NCBI GenBank assembly: GCA_030824835.1
Contig: JAPJRA010000044.1
Coordinates: 1-12,888 of the forward strand
DNA length: 12,888 bases
Direction: 5' to 3'
From: Geminicoccaceae bacterium
Lineage (GTDB): Bacteria > Pseudomonadota > Alphaproteobacteria > Geminicoccales > Geminicoccaceae
The notes beneath the pieces were generated by a model. It did not search any database. It had not been told where the DNA came from and saw nothing but the letters and a program-made list of their open reading frames with translations. Each line of letters begins with the position of its first letter. The first letter of the stretch is position 1. Positions 1-7,474 of this stretch are shown here, one piece after another. The translations under genes were made by a program, and so were the position numbers.

Positions 1-1890
1 GTTTCTGACTCGCTAAAGTTCAAGCGCAAACTGCGGATCGGCGAGGACGCCTATGCGATCCTGCGGGCCAAGAAGGGGATCCAGAGCCTGTACGACGTCG
101 CCGGCGTGGCGATGACCGCTGGTGCAGCGGCGGCCTCGCCGATCGTGGCTGGGACCTTTTTCGCCTCATCAGCGGGCTGGCTTTCGATCATCGGTATCGG
201 CGCCAGCGAGGCCCCGGGGCAGGTCTTCGCCATTGCTGTCGCGCGGGTGAGCGAGATCACCCTCGGTGTCGGTTGCGCGCTTCTCTTCAGCACCCTTCTC
301 CTGCCCGAGCGCGTGTCGGCCGAGCTGCTGCTGGTCGTGCAGGCGACGCGGCGCGACCTTGTCGACTATCTGCATGAGGTGCTGCTTCCCGATGCCGACC
401 GGGTGCCCATCCGCGCGGCGCGGCGCCGGCTGATGGGGGGTCTGCTGGCTTCCGACACCATCCGGACGGTCGTGGCCTTCGAGGATCCGCAGACGGCCCG
501 CCATGGCGCAGCATTGGCCGCGCTCAACGCGACCTTGGGGCGAACCATCGTGGCCGCGCACACGCTGGACATGCAGCTGCGGGAGCTTCGCGCCACCATC
601 CCGCCGGCCGCCGGCCCGGCGTTCACGCAAGTGCTGAACGACGCGGTGACGAGCATCGATCGTCTGCCGGCCCGGTTCGGGACGAGCGATCGGGCGCTCG
701 CCACGGCCGATCTCTTCACCGAGGCCGCCGCACACCAGGCCGAGCAGGCGGGGGCCACCGATCCGGACAATGCCCTTGCCATCGTCCACTACCGCCTGGC
801 GCGGCTCTTCGACTGGCTCGCCGCCTATGCACGGGCCAGCGCGGCCGTGCTCGGACGGCGCGATCTGCTGGACGGGCTGCCGCAAAGCCCATTCTCACCC
901 TTCCGCCATTTTGGGCTCGGACTGCTCGGCGCCCTCAGGGTCATGATCATCGTTCCCGCCGCCGGATTCTTCTGGCTGTGGAGCGGCAACCCGGCCAATA
1001 GCGGGATCCTCGTCATCTGCTCCGTGTTCGTCGCATTCATGGCCACCATGCGCCATCCCGAGTTCGCGCTCCGCGGCATCTTCATCGGTTTTTGCGCCGC
1101 GTTCCCGGTGGCGGCGGCGCTCTACTTCGCGATCCTCCCCTCCGTGTCCGACGGGCTCGGCTTCGCTGCGGCCCTGCTCGGACCCTTGCTGGTCTGCGGC
1201 TGCCTGCTCGCCAACCCGGCCTATCGCGGCCATGCGCTGGGCGCCGTCAACATGCTGAGCATCCCGACCGGGCTCCAGAACCGGATGACCTACGATGCCA
1301 CGGCATTCCTTCAGAGCGGCCTCACGACCGGCTTGGGCCTGTTCATCGCCATGCTCGGCTTCACGCTGCTCTTTCCCGATACCGAGCGCTTCGCCCGCCG
1401 GCAGTTGCTGGCCGGCGTCGGCTCGGCGCTGGGCGCCTTGCTCGCGGGACGAAGCTCGGTGGACCAGTTCACGAGCTCGGTGTTCGATCTGTTGAACGAT
1501 TTCGGGTCGGGCCTCACCGCCGGCAATGAGCGGGATCGGCGGCTGCTGGAAGGCGCCTTTGGCGCGATCTCGATCGGCATCGAGCTTCGCCGCCTGCACG
1601 AGCGGCTCGCCATGAGCCTGTCGCCCGCCTGCCGGCAGGCGATCCAAGCGCTGAACGATGCCGCGCGCCAACTCTGCCACGCACCCACCAGGACTGCACT
1701 CGAGCGCGCCGTCGTGCTTGCCGCAGCGGGCGCCGAGCTCGCCCGGACGTCGACCTCAAGCGACCAGGCAGGGGCCAGGGACCGCGCCGCGCTGGCGAGC
1801 TTCGCCGCCGTTGCCGATCTTCTGCGCCGCCACGGCGACTTCCTCCTCCGCCGTGACGTGCCCCCGGCACCGACGGACATGGTCGGCTGA
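1..1890 (+). CDS. FUSC-family aromatic acid exporter permease (AaeB-like), 5'-partial, atypical N-terminus
   Basis: Inner-membrane permease of the FUSC / aromatic acid exporter family, the pump partner of the HlyD adaptor downstream. The frame is open from the first base, so the true start lies left of the window; an internal ATG at 106 is not a convincing start. Family-like sequence begins near codon 70 (EAPGQVF, then ARVSEITLG and a hydrophobic run ending LLLPERV), continues with a long soluble helical domain (about nt 310-900), a second membrane bundle (about nt 925-1380, with the FUSC-like GHALGAVNMLSIPTGLQN) and a cytoplasmic tail. What precedes codon 70 does not look like the usual first FUSC membrane bundle (no PYWA...QP-type segment) and begins with a basic, soluble stretch, LKFKRKLRIGEDAYAILRAKK. 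The gene overlaps the DUF1656 gene by one base (TGATG), so the two are translationally coupled. The family call is firm; whether the protein works is doubtful because of the N-terminus. Confidence 0.8.
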   Translation, partial: VSDSLKFKRKLRIGEDAYAILRAKKGIQSLYDVAGVAMTAGAAAASPIVAGTFFASSAGWLSIIGIGASEAPGQVFAIAVARVSEITLGVGCALLFSTLLLPERVSAELLLVVQATRRDLVDYLHEVLLPDADRVPIRAARRRLMGGLLASDTIRTVVAFEDPQTARHGAALAALNATLGRTIVAAHTLDMQLRELRATIPPAAGPAFTQVLNDAVTSIDRLPARFGTSDRALATADLFTEAAAHQAEQAGATDPDNALAIVHYRLARLFDWLAAYARASAAVLGRRDLLDGLPQSPFSPFRHFGLGLLGALRVMIIVPAAGFFWLWSGNPANSGILVICSVFVAFMATMRHPEFALRGIFIGFCAAFPVAAALYFAILPSVSDGLGFAAALLGPLLVCGCLLANPAYRGHALGAVNMLSIPTGLQNRMTYDATAFLQSGLTTGLGLFIAMLGFTLLFPDTERFARRQLLAGVGSALGALLAGRSSVDQFTSSVFDLLNDFGSGLTAGNERDRRLLEGAFGAISIGIELRRLHERLAMSLSPACRQAIQALNDAARQLCHAPTRTALERAVVLAAAGAELARTSTSSDQAGARDRAALASFAAVADLLRRHGDFLLRRDVPPAPTDMVG

Positions 1891-2090
1891 TGGTCCGCGA
1901 ACTGGCGCTCGGCGGCCTGCTCCTGCCCATGATCCTGGTCAGCTTCGCCTTGAGCGCCGCCCTGTTCGTGCCGCTGGACCTGCTGCTGGGACGGCTCGAC
2001 GCCTACCGCTTCACCTGGCATCCGGCGCTGGCGCGCGTGGCTGCCTTCCTGGTCCTCTGGGCAGCCATCTCGGCCCTGTGGCCGGGCTGA
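1890..2090 (+). CDS. DUF1656 small membrane protein (AaeX-like)
   Basis: A 66-residue protein with two predicted membrane helices (about residues 7-29 and 44-63) joined by a short loop, LGRLDAYRFTWHPA. The LDAYR...WHPAL pattern, the size and the place between a FUSC permease and an HlyD adaptor identify the DUF1656 family, whose E. coli example is AaeX. Its role is unknown in the family; it is almost always encoded with this type of efflux pump. The start ATG shares its A with the stop of the permease gene, so it is probably translated by coupling rather than from its own strong ribosome site. Confidence 0.85.
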   Translation: MVRELALGGLLLPMILVSFALSAALFVPLDLLLGRLDAYRFTWHPALARVAAFLVLWAAISALWPG

Positions 2091-2117
2091 GCCACCTCTC
2101 CTGTAGGAACATTGTCG

Positions 2118-2978
2118 ATGGGCCTTCTTCTCCGTCTAGGCGTCACCGGGCTGATGGTGGGTGCCGGTGCGTACGCCGGCTGGTTTCTGTGGACGAACTA
2201 TCTCTGGTCGCCGCAGACGCGTGATGGCCGTGTCACGGCGGACATCGTCACGGTGGCGCCGGAGGTCTCGGGCAGGGTCGTCGAGCTGCACGTGGTCGAG
2301 AATCAGGATATCGCGGCAGGAGATGTGCTCTTCACCATCGATTCCAGCCAGTACGAGATCGCGGTGCAGGACGCCCTGGCCAACCTCGCTCGAGCCGATG
2401 CGATGCGCCAGCTCCGTCGCAGTGAGGCCGATCGGCGACGCCGCCTGACCTCGAGCGCCATCTCGGCGGAGGACCGCGAGAACGCCGAGCTCAATGCGGC
2501 GGCGACGGAGGCAGACTACCGCCAGGCGCAAGCCGTCCTCGCTCGGGCCAGGCTCGACCTCGAAAGGACCACGATCCATGCGCGCGTGTCGGGCTACGTC
2601 ACGAACCGGACGCTGAATGTCGGCGACTATGTGACGGCCGGGCAGCCCGTGCTCGCCGTCGTCGACCGCACCTCCTTTCGGGTCGACGGCTATTTCGAGG
2701 AGACGAGGCTCGGCCGAATTCGTGTGGGCGCGCCGGCCCGCGTCTACCTCATGGCGGGCGGGCCACCGCTTGCCGGCCGGGTCGCCAGTATCGCGCGAGC
2801 GATCGGCGACAGCGCCAATCCCACCGGACCCGAGCTGCTGCTGAACGTGACGCCGACCTTCCAATGGGTGCGGCTGGCCCAGCGGATTCCCGTGCGCGTC
2901 GAGCTCGATGCGCTGCCGGAGCAACCACCACTCGCCGCCGGCATGACGGCGACCGTGATCATCGAGGAGCCTTCGTGA
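2118..2978 (+). CDS. HlyD-family periplasmic adaptor subunit (AaeA-like)
   Basis: A 286-residue membrane-fusion protein that would link the FUSC permease to the outer membrane. One N-terminal membrane anchor (about residues 5-26) is followed by the first half of the lipoyl/barrel-sandwich domain (about 43-78, VAPEVSGRVVELHV), an alpha-hairpin of charged and alanine-rich helices (about 79-150), the second lipoyl half (about 150-185, with TTIHARVSGYVTN) and a beta-barrel domain (RVDGYFEETRLGRI onward). Length fits the short AaeA-type adaptors. I chose ATG 2118 because AGGA at 2105-2108 lies 9 nt upstream; an in-frame TTG at 2112 is only 3 nt from that site. It follows the DUF1656 gene by 27 nt, so the three genes form one operon. 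Confidence 0.9.
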   Translation: MGLLLRLGVTGLMVGAGAYAGWFLWTNYLWSPQTRDGRVTADIVTVAPEVSGRVVELHVVENQDIAAGDVLFTIDSSQYEIAVQDALANLARADAMRQLRRSEADRRRRLTSSAISAEDRENAELNAAATEADYRQAQAVLARARLDLERTTIHARVSGYVTNRTLNVGDYVTAGQPVLAVVDRTSFRVDGYFEETRLGRIRVGAPARVYLMAGGPPLAGRVASIARAIGDSANPTGPELLLNVTPTFQWVRLAQRIPVRVELDALPEQPPLAAGMTATVIIEEPS

Positions 2979-3065
2979 GGCGGCATCGCGGCGTGCGATG
3001 GAAAGGAGGCGGTACGATCCGTGGTTCGGTGCGCTATCGGACCGGAGCCCGTCCGTAGGGCCGGG
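2979..3065. other. Convergent intergenic stretch between efflux genes and the broken end of the pca operon
   Basis: No gene is visible here. The efflux operon ends at 2978 and the minus-strand flavoprotein remnant ends at 3066, so two transcription units converge. I found no clear hairpin with a T-run for either direction. Together with about 200 nt of non-homologous remnant tail up to about 3265, this stretch looks like degraded sequence. Confidence 0.5.
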
Positions 3066-3677
3066 TCACAGCATCGGCCTGGACAAGCTTGGCGCGCTGA
3101 GCCGCTCGCAGTTCGGCACGGCATTCGGCAGGCGACCGGGCGGCGGCTGGAGCGTGCTCCAACCAGTTGCAGGATCCGCGTGCAGGATCGTCGCCCGTCC
3201 TCGCGTTGTGGGTGGTAGGTGGAGGAGTTCTCTGACCTCGGGGACGGTTGCGGGGCGTCGGCCGTAGGCGATCACCGAGCGACCGCTGGTGGCGGCGCCC
3301 GGGGCGTTGCCGTAGGTGTCGGCGATCTGGTTGCCGCCCTCGAACTGCAGCGCCGTGTTCTCCTCGAAGAACGTGACCATGCGCGGCGCCGCCGCGAGGA
3401 AGGCGTCGATTCTGGCCGCGTCGAGATGGTTGCCGAGCACGTGGCGCAGGTAGGTGCGGGGCGCCTCGGGGTCCTCGACGATCCCAGCGCGCCGGGCCAC
3501 CGGGTTGAGCGGCGCCCACATCCAGCCGCCGGACCAGGCCGTGGTGCCGCCGAGCACCGGCTCCTTCTCGGCGACGATCACCTCGAGCCCGTGCCAGGCC
3601 GCGGTCACGGCGGCCGCCAGGCCGCCCGCACCCGAGCCGACCACGAGGAGATCGCACTCGATCCCGCCAGCGCTCAT
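3066..3677 (-). pseudogene. Truncated FAD-dependent oxidoreductase (3-ketosteroid dehydrogenase / fumarate reductase flavoprotein superfamily)
   Basis: The first 130-140 residues are a good N-terminal FAD-binding domain: dinucleotide motif GSGAGG at residues 14-19, the ribose-binding acidic residue in VAEKE (E37), and GGTTAWSGG at 43-51, typical of the flavoprotein superfamily that includes 3-ketosteroid delta-1-dehydrogenases and fumarate reductases. Homology-like sequence seems to stop near GRSVIAYG (about nt 3265). The last ~65 residues are low-complexity, Pro/Arg-rich and look like out-of-family DNA read through to a chance stop. Full family members are about 550-580 residues, so the substrate domain is absent; I see no continuation in another frame. 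The start is supported by GGAG just upstream, and it lies 22 nt after pcaG, so it was the last gene of the pca operon. Most likely non-functional; a short real product cannot be excluded. Confidence 0.75.
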
Positions 3678-3699
3678 CCGTCGTTCTCCACCAGGCGGC

Positions 3700-4308
3700 T
3701 CAGACGTCGAAGAAGACGGTCTCGGCGTCGCCCTGCAGGTGGAACTCGATCCGATAGACGAGCTGCCCCTGCCGCTCCTCGCGCCGTGCGATCAGCGTCT
3801 GGCGCCGCCTCTCCTGCTCCACCAGCCGCAGCACGGGGTCCTTGGCGTTGGCCTCGGCCTCGTCCTCGAAATAGATCCGGGTGTTGAGGTGGACATTGAT
3901 GCCGCGCGCGAAGATGGCGACGTTGACGTGCGGCGCCATCACCGTGCCGTGGCGGCCCGGCACCGCTCCGGGCTTCACGGTCTCGAACCACCAGACGCCG
4001 GTCTCGAAGTCCGCGACGGCGCGGCCGAAGCCCCGGAAGGCGGGGTCGAGCGGCCTGTCCTGCCGGTCGTCGGGATGATCGTAGCGGCCGTGCGCGTTGG
4101 CCTGCCAGATCTCGACCTGGGCGTCGCGCACCAGCGTGTCGGTGCCGTCGAAGATCACGCCTTCGAGCCGGATGCGCTGGCCTCGTGCCGCCGGGCCGGC
4201 CAGCACGTGCCAGCCCTTGGCCCACGGCACGTCGATGCCGCCGGCATGGGGCATCATGCCGATATGCAGATAGGGGCCCGCGGTCTGCGAGGCGGTCTCG
4301 GTCAGCAT
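3700..4308 (-). CDS. pcaG: Protocatechuate 3,4-dioxygenase alpha subunit
   Basis: The 202-residue alpha chain of the intradiol dioxygenase that opens protocatechuate to 3-carboxy-cis,cis-muconate with PcaH. The N-terminal segment QTAGPYLHIG, the motif VEIWQANAHGRYDHPDD, and APHVNVAIFARGIN (about 126-138) are characteristic of PcaG. It keeps the intradiol fold but has none of the iron-ligand pattern of PcaH, as expected for the alpha chain. The frame is open well upstream, but the ATG at 4308 gives the family N-terminus and lies 4 nt past the pcaH stop, with a GGAG inside the end of pcaH. Co-translated with pcaH. Confidence 0.96.
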   Translation of the reverse strand: MLTETASQTAGPYLHIGMMPHAGGIDVPWAKGWHVLAGPAARGQRIRLEGVIFDGTDTLVRDAQVEIWQANAHGRYDHPDDRQDRPLDPAFRGFGRAVADFETGVWWFETVKPGAVPGRHGTVMAPHVNVAIFARGINVHLNTRIYFEDEAEANAKDPVLRLVEQERRRQTLIARREERQGQLVYRIEFHLQGDAETVFFDV

Positions 4309-4312
4309 GGCG

Positions 4313-5038
4313 TCAGGCTCCCTGCAGCTTGTTCTCGATCGGGGTCTGCCGCCGGCCGCGCAGCACGATGTCGAAGCGGTAGGCGATCGTGTCCAAAGGG
4401 ATCGTCTCGGCCAGGTCGAGCGTCGCCACCAGCCGCTGCCGGGCACCCGGATCGGGGATCGAGCGGTAGATCGGGCAATGCGCGAGCAGCGGGTCGCCCT
4501 CGAAGTAGAGCTGGGTGACCAGCCGCGTCACGAAGGCGGGGCCGAAGATCGAGTAGTGGATATGGGCCGGCCGCCAGTCGTTGAGCCGGTTGCGCCAGGG
4601 GTAGGGGCCGGGCTTGATGGTGCGGAACCGGTACCAGCCGTCGGCGTCGGTCAGCGTGCGCCCGCAGCCCAGGAAGTTGGGATCGGCGGCGGCGACGTAG
4701 TGGTCGTTGACATGGCGGTACTTGCCGCCGGCATTGGCCTGCCAGATCTCGAGCAGCGTGTTCGGCACCGGCCGCCCGTTCTCGTCCAGGACCCGGCCAT
4801 GGACGATGATCCGCTCGCCGACCGGCTCCTGGCCGACCTTGCCGTTCAGCAACAGGTCGTTGTCCAAAGGCTGGATCAGCTCGTGCCCGAAGACCGGGCC
4901 GGTGATCTCCGACAGCGACTGCTGCAGTGCCACCAGCGGCTTGCGCGGCGAGCGCGCGACGCTGGTCTTGTAGTCCGGGAAGTAGGCCGGAGGGTGGATC
5001 TCGCGGTTGCGGGCGCGGTACTCGCCGTCACGGTTCAT
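4313..5038 (-). CDS. pcaH: Protocatechuate 3,4-dioxygenase beta subunit
   Basis: The 241-residue catalytic beta chain holding the non-haem Fe(III). The four iron ligands are visible: Tyr107 in GGKYRHVND, Tyr146 in GPYPWRN, and His159 and His161 in [12 protein letters not shown]. They match the Pseudomonas putida ligands Tyr408, Tyr447, His460 and His462, all shifted by exactly 301, which is how that chain is numbered. The N-terminal half has the usual [16 protein letters not shown] and GPVFGH segments. The ATG at 5038 overlaps the pcaC stop in an ATGA, and family length supports this start over earlier in-frame codons. All key residues are present, so the enzyme should be active. Confidence 0.97.
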   Translation of the reverse strand: MNRDGEYRARNREIHPPAYFPDYKTSVARSPRKPLVALQQSLSEITGPVFGHELIQPLDNDLLLNGKVGQEPVGERIIVHGRVLDENGRPVPNTLLEIWQANAGGKYRHVNDHYVAAADPNFLGCGRTLTDADGWYRFRTIKPGPYPWRNRLNDWRPAHIHYSIFGPAFVTRLVTQLYFEGDPLLAHCPIYRSIPDPGARQRLVATLDLAETIPLDTIAYRFDIVLRGRRQTPIENKLQGA

Positions 5039-5421
5039 CCCTGCTCTCCGGCCTGGCTGGCATAGGCTCCCTTGGCGACCTTGATCGCGGTGTTCGCGGC
5101 CGGCACGCCGGCATAGACGGCGACCATCAAGAGCACCTCCCTGACCTCCTCGGGCGTGGCGCCGGTGTTGCGGGTGGCGTTGACGTGCATCGCCAGCTCC
5201 TCCTCGTGGCCGAGCGCGGCCATCAGCGCGATCACCAGGAGCGAGCGCGTGCGGCGGTCGAGCCCCGGCCGCGACCACACCGAGCCCCAGGCGCCCTCGG
5301 TGATGAAGCGCTGGAAGTCGGCGTCGAACGGCGTCGTGCGCGCCAGGGCACCGTCGACATGCGCATCGCCCAGCACGCCGCGGCGCACCTGCATGCCGGT
5401 GGCGAACCGATCCTCAGCCAA
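5035..5421 (-). CDS. pcaC: 4-carboxymuconolactone decarboxylase
   Basis: A 128-residue enzyme that decarboxylates 4-carboxymuconolactone to 3-oxoadipate enol-lactone. Family features are [11 protein letters not shown] near the N-terminus, [15 protein letters not shown] (about 40-54), [15 protein letters not shown] and the conserved [10 protein letters not shown] (71-80), followed by [19 protein letters not shown] and VPAA. It is a stand-alone pcaC, not a PcaCD fusion. The start appears to be a TTG at 5421: GGAG lies 7 nt upstream and the GMQVRR segment is usually preceded by about nine residues in the family; the next ATG (5394) would remove them. It overlaps the pcaD stop by 8 nt and pcaH by 4 nt. 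Confidence 0.94.
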   Translation of the reverse strand: MAEDRFATGMQVRRGVLGDAHVDGALARTTPFDADFQRFITEGAWGSVWSRPGLDRRTRSLLVIALMAALGHEEELAMHVNATRNTGATPEEVREVLLMVAVYAGVPAANTAIKVAKGAYASQAGEQG

Positions 5422-6208
5422 GATCCGTCTCCTCGAAAAAGCCGAGCATCGCCCCGGCCACGGCGGCGGGCTGCTCGACGCAAGGAATGTGGCCGGCGCC
5501 GGCGACGGTCACCAGCCGCCCGCCCGGGACCAGGGCCGCGAGCTCGGCCACCAGCTCGGGCGGCGTCGCGCCGTCGGCGTCGCCGACCAGGCACAAGGTG
5601 GGCACGCGGAGGCCACGGGCGGCCGCGCTCAGATCGGCGTCGCGGATCGCGGCACAGCAGCCGAGATAGCCCTGCGCCGGCGTCCGCGTCAGCATGTTGC
5701 GCCAGCCGGCGAGCTCGGCCGCATGGGTCTGGTGGAACGCGGGCGAGAACCAGCGGGCGAGGATCGCCGCCGCGATCCTGCCGATGCCCTCGGCCTCGAT
5801 GGCCGCCATCCGCTCGTTCCACATCGCGGGCGTGCCGATCTTGTGCGCCGTGTCCATCAGCACCAGGCCGCGCACCAGGTCGGGGCGGCTGCTCGCCAGC
5901 GCCTGGGCGATCATGCCGCCGATCGACAGGCCGCAGACGATCACCTGTTTCGCCTGGTAGGTGTCCAGCAGCCGTGCCAGATCGTCGGCGAGTTGCTGCA
6001 TCGCGTAGGGGCCGGGCGTCGCGTCGGTCAGGCCGTGGCCGCGCTTGTCGTAGCGCAGGCAGCGGAACCGACCCGCCAGCCGCGGCAGCAGCAGATCCCA
6101 GACGCGCAGGTCGGTCCCCAGCGAGTTCGCCAGCACCAGCCAGGGCGCGCCCGGCGGGCCGTCCGCCGCGTGATGGACCACGATGTCGCCCAGGCGATCG
6201 AACGCCAT
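5414..6208 (-). CDS. pcaD: 3-oxoadipate enol-lactonase (alpha/beta hydrolase)
   Basis: A 264-residue alpha/beta-hydrolase that opens 3-oxoadipate enol-lactone to 3-oxoadipate. The catalytic triad can be read: nucleophile Ser95 in the elbow GLSIGG, acid Asp210 in LVGDAD, and His240 in GAGHIPCVEQP. The oxyanion-side segment LVLANSLGTDLRVWD (about 24-38) and RYDKRGHGLTD (52-62) are typical of PcaD. It is the first gene of pcaDCHG. ATG 6208 is preceded by GGGGAGG (complement of 6217-6223) at 8 nt. Expression is probably activated by PcaQ from the inverted repeat about 93 nt upstream. Confidence 0.95.
   Translation of the reverse strand: MAFDRLGDIVVHHAADGPPGAPWLVLANSLGTDLRVWDLLLPRLAGRFRCLRYDKRGHGLTDATPGPYAMQQLADDLARLLDTYQAKQVIVCGLSIGGMIAQALASSRPDLVRGLVLMDTAHKIGTPAMWNERMAAIEAEGIGRIAAAILARWFSPAFHQTHAAELAGWRNMLTRTPAQGYLGCCAAIRDADLSAAARGLRVPTLCLVGDADGATPPELVAELAALVPGGRLVTVAGAGHIPCVEQPAAVAGAMLGFFEETDLG
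5429..5432 (-). promoter_or_regulatory. Ribosome binding site supporting the TTG start of pcaC
   Basis: Read on the minus strand this is GGAG inside GAGGAG, 7 nt before the TTG at 5421. It lies within the 3' end of pcaD. Its spacing favours the TTG over the ATG at 5394. Confidence 0.6.
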
Positions 6209-6301
6209 GACCTTCGCCTCCCCCTCGCCGGCCTGGCAGCAGATCCGACCCGCGCAGTCTCACCCATTCCCGGTCGCGGCGGAAATGAGATCTTGTCGCG
6301 T

Positions 6302-6325
6302 TGCGATAACCATGCGGTAATCGCA
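6302..6325. promoter_or_regulatory. PcaQ-type operator in the divergent pcaD-pcaQ region
   Basis: Inverted repeat with 10-bp arms, TGCGATAACC (6302-6311) and GGTAATCGCA (6316-6325), separated by ATGC; 9 of 10 arm positions pair. The core ATAACC-N4-GGTAAT is close to the PcaQ site ATAACC-N4-GGTTAA described in Sinorhizobium meliloti. It sits about 93 nt upstream of pcaD and 24 nt upstream of pcaQ, the usual place for a LysR regulator to activate pcaD and repress itself. I could not pick out convincing -35/-10 elements for either gene. Confidence 0.85.
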
Positions 6326-6349
6326 CCAAACAACAACACGGGAGGCAGC

Positions 6350-7306
6350 ATGATCGACGCGCGGATGAAGATCCGTCACCTCCAGTGCTTCATGGAGGTG
6401 GCCCGCCTCGGTCATGTCGGCCGCGCCGCCGACCGGCTGGCCGTGACCCAGCCCGCCGTCTCCAAGACCCTGCGCGAGCTCGAGGAGCTGCTCAACGTCC
6501 GCCTGTTCACGCGCGGGCCCAAGGGCCTGGCCCTCACCCCCCTGGGCGAGATGTTCCAGCACCACGCGGCGACCGGCGTCGTCGCCCTGCAGCAGGCCAT
6601 CGCCTGCGTCGGCCAGGGCAAGCTCCAAAGCAGCACGGGCATCCGGATCGGCGCGCTGCCGACGGTCGCCGTCCGCCTGATGCCGCAGGCCGTGCACGAG
6701 CTGGCCAGCCGGCGCCGGGATGCCGCCGTGCACCTGATCACCGGCCCGAACCGCATTCTGCTGGAGCGCCTCAAGCATCGCGAGCTCGACGTCGTCGTCG
6801 GGCGGCTCGCCGACCCGGACCAGATGATCGGCCTCGCCTTCGAGCAGCTCTACCTGGAGCGCATGGCGGTGGTGGTGCCGCCCGGCCATCCCCTGCTCGG
6901 CGAGCGCCCGTTCGACCCGCGCCGGATCGCGGCGTTCGAGCTGTTGATGCCCAGCCGCGAGGACATCACCCGCCCGATCGTCGACCGGCTGCTGATCGCC
7001 AACGGCATCGGTGGGCTCGAGCGCCGGATCGAGACCGTGTCCAGCGACTTCAGCCGCGCCTACCTGCAGCAGTCGGACGCCGTCTGGATCATCTCCCATG
7101 GCGTGGCGGCGCTGGACATCGCGTCCGGGGAGCTCGTGGAGCTGCCGATCGACGTCTCCGCCACGCTCGGCCCGGTCGGCATGACCACCCGCGCCGACGA
7201 CCGGCCGACCCCGATCGTGGGCGAGTTCATGAAGGTCACCCGGGCCACCGCCGAGCGGCTCCGCAACGACACGGCCGGCGCCGGCTCCCCGACGCCGGCG
7301 GCTTAA
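6350..7306 (+). CDS. pcaQ: LysR-type regulator of protocatechuate catabolism
   Basis: A 318-residue LysR regulator. The winged helix-turn-helix spans about residues 8-66 (LQCFMEVARLGHVGRAADRL, then TQPAVSKTLRELEELL and LFTRGPKGLALTPLGE), followed by a linker helix and a two-lobed effector domain. The position divergent from pcaDCHG and the ATAACC-type inverted repeat between them identify it as PcaQ; in Agrobacterium the known effectors are pathway intermediates (carboxymuconate / carboxymuconolactone). ATG 6350 has GGAGG 4 nt upstream. The same frame is open far upstream over pcaD, but that part is antisense to pcaD and is not part of the protein. A second start at codon 6 (MKIRH) is possible but has no better ribosome site. 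Confidence 0.94.
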   Translation: MIDARMKIRHLQCFMEVARLGHVGRAADRLAVTQPAVSKTLRELEELLNVRLFTRGPKGLALTPLGEMFQHHAATGVVALQQAIACVGQGKLQSSTGIRIGALPTVAVRLMPQAVHELASRRRDAAVHLITGPNRILLERLKHRELDVVVGRLADPDQMIGLAFEQLYLERMAVVVPPGHPLLGERPFDPRRIAAFELLMPSREDITRPIVDRLLIANGIGGLERRIETVSSDFSRAYLQQSDAVWIISHGVAALDIASGELVELPIDVSATLGPVGMTTRADDRPTPIVGEFMKVTRATAERLRNDTAGAGSPTPAA

Positions 7307-7363
7307 GGCCACGGGCGCCGGCCGGCCCGCCGCGCGCCCGGCGGCCCGCCGCCGAGCCCTGAA

Positions 7364-7379
7364 ATAACCCTCGGGTTAT
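7364..7379. promoter_or_regulatory. Second, perfect PcaQ-type operator
   Basis: ATAACC-CTCG-GGTTAT, a perfect inverted repeat (7-bp arms ATAACCC and GGGTTAT around TC). It matches the PcaQ core better than the site in front of pcaD does. It lies just after the pcaQ stop and about 245 nt before the shikimate dehydrogenase start, so it can only plausibly serve the downstream dehydrogenase / TRAP / dehydratase operon. In such a GC-rich region this AT-containing palindrome stands out. Confidence 0.8.
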
Positions 7380-7474
7380 GCTGATGTGTCGATTCCTCAC
7401 TTCCCGACGGCCCGCCGCGCCGGTAGCGTCGGTCATAAGGAAGCGCCGGGAAGCCAGGGAGGTCGAGGCGGGCG

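Noticed and set aside
3066..3677. pcaB as the last gene of the operon
   Set aside because: The sequence has GSGAGG and GGTTAWSGG flavoprotein motifs and nothing like the fumarase/aspartase-type PcaB signature.
3454..4518. Plus-strand open frame opposite pcaG
   Set aside because: Low-complexity shadow of pcaG, whose family motifs are unambiguous.
5156..6349. In-frame upstream extension of pcaQ covering pcaD and pcaC on the opposite strand
   Set aside because: LysR homology begins only at about 6350, where a GGAGG ribosome site lies; the extension is antisense to pcaD/pcaC.
7307..7363. Rho-independent terminator after pcaQ
   Set aside because: The region is rich in GGCGCC/CCGGCC repeats that can pair in many ways, but no single convincing stem with a T-run is present.
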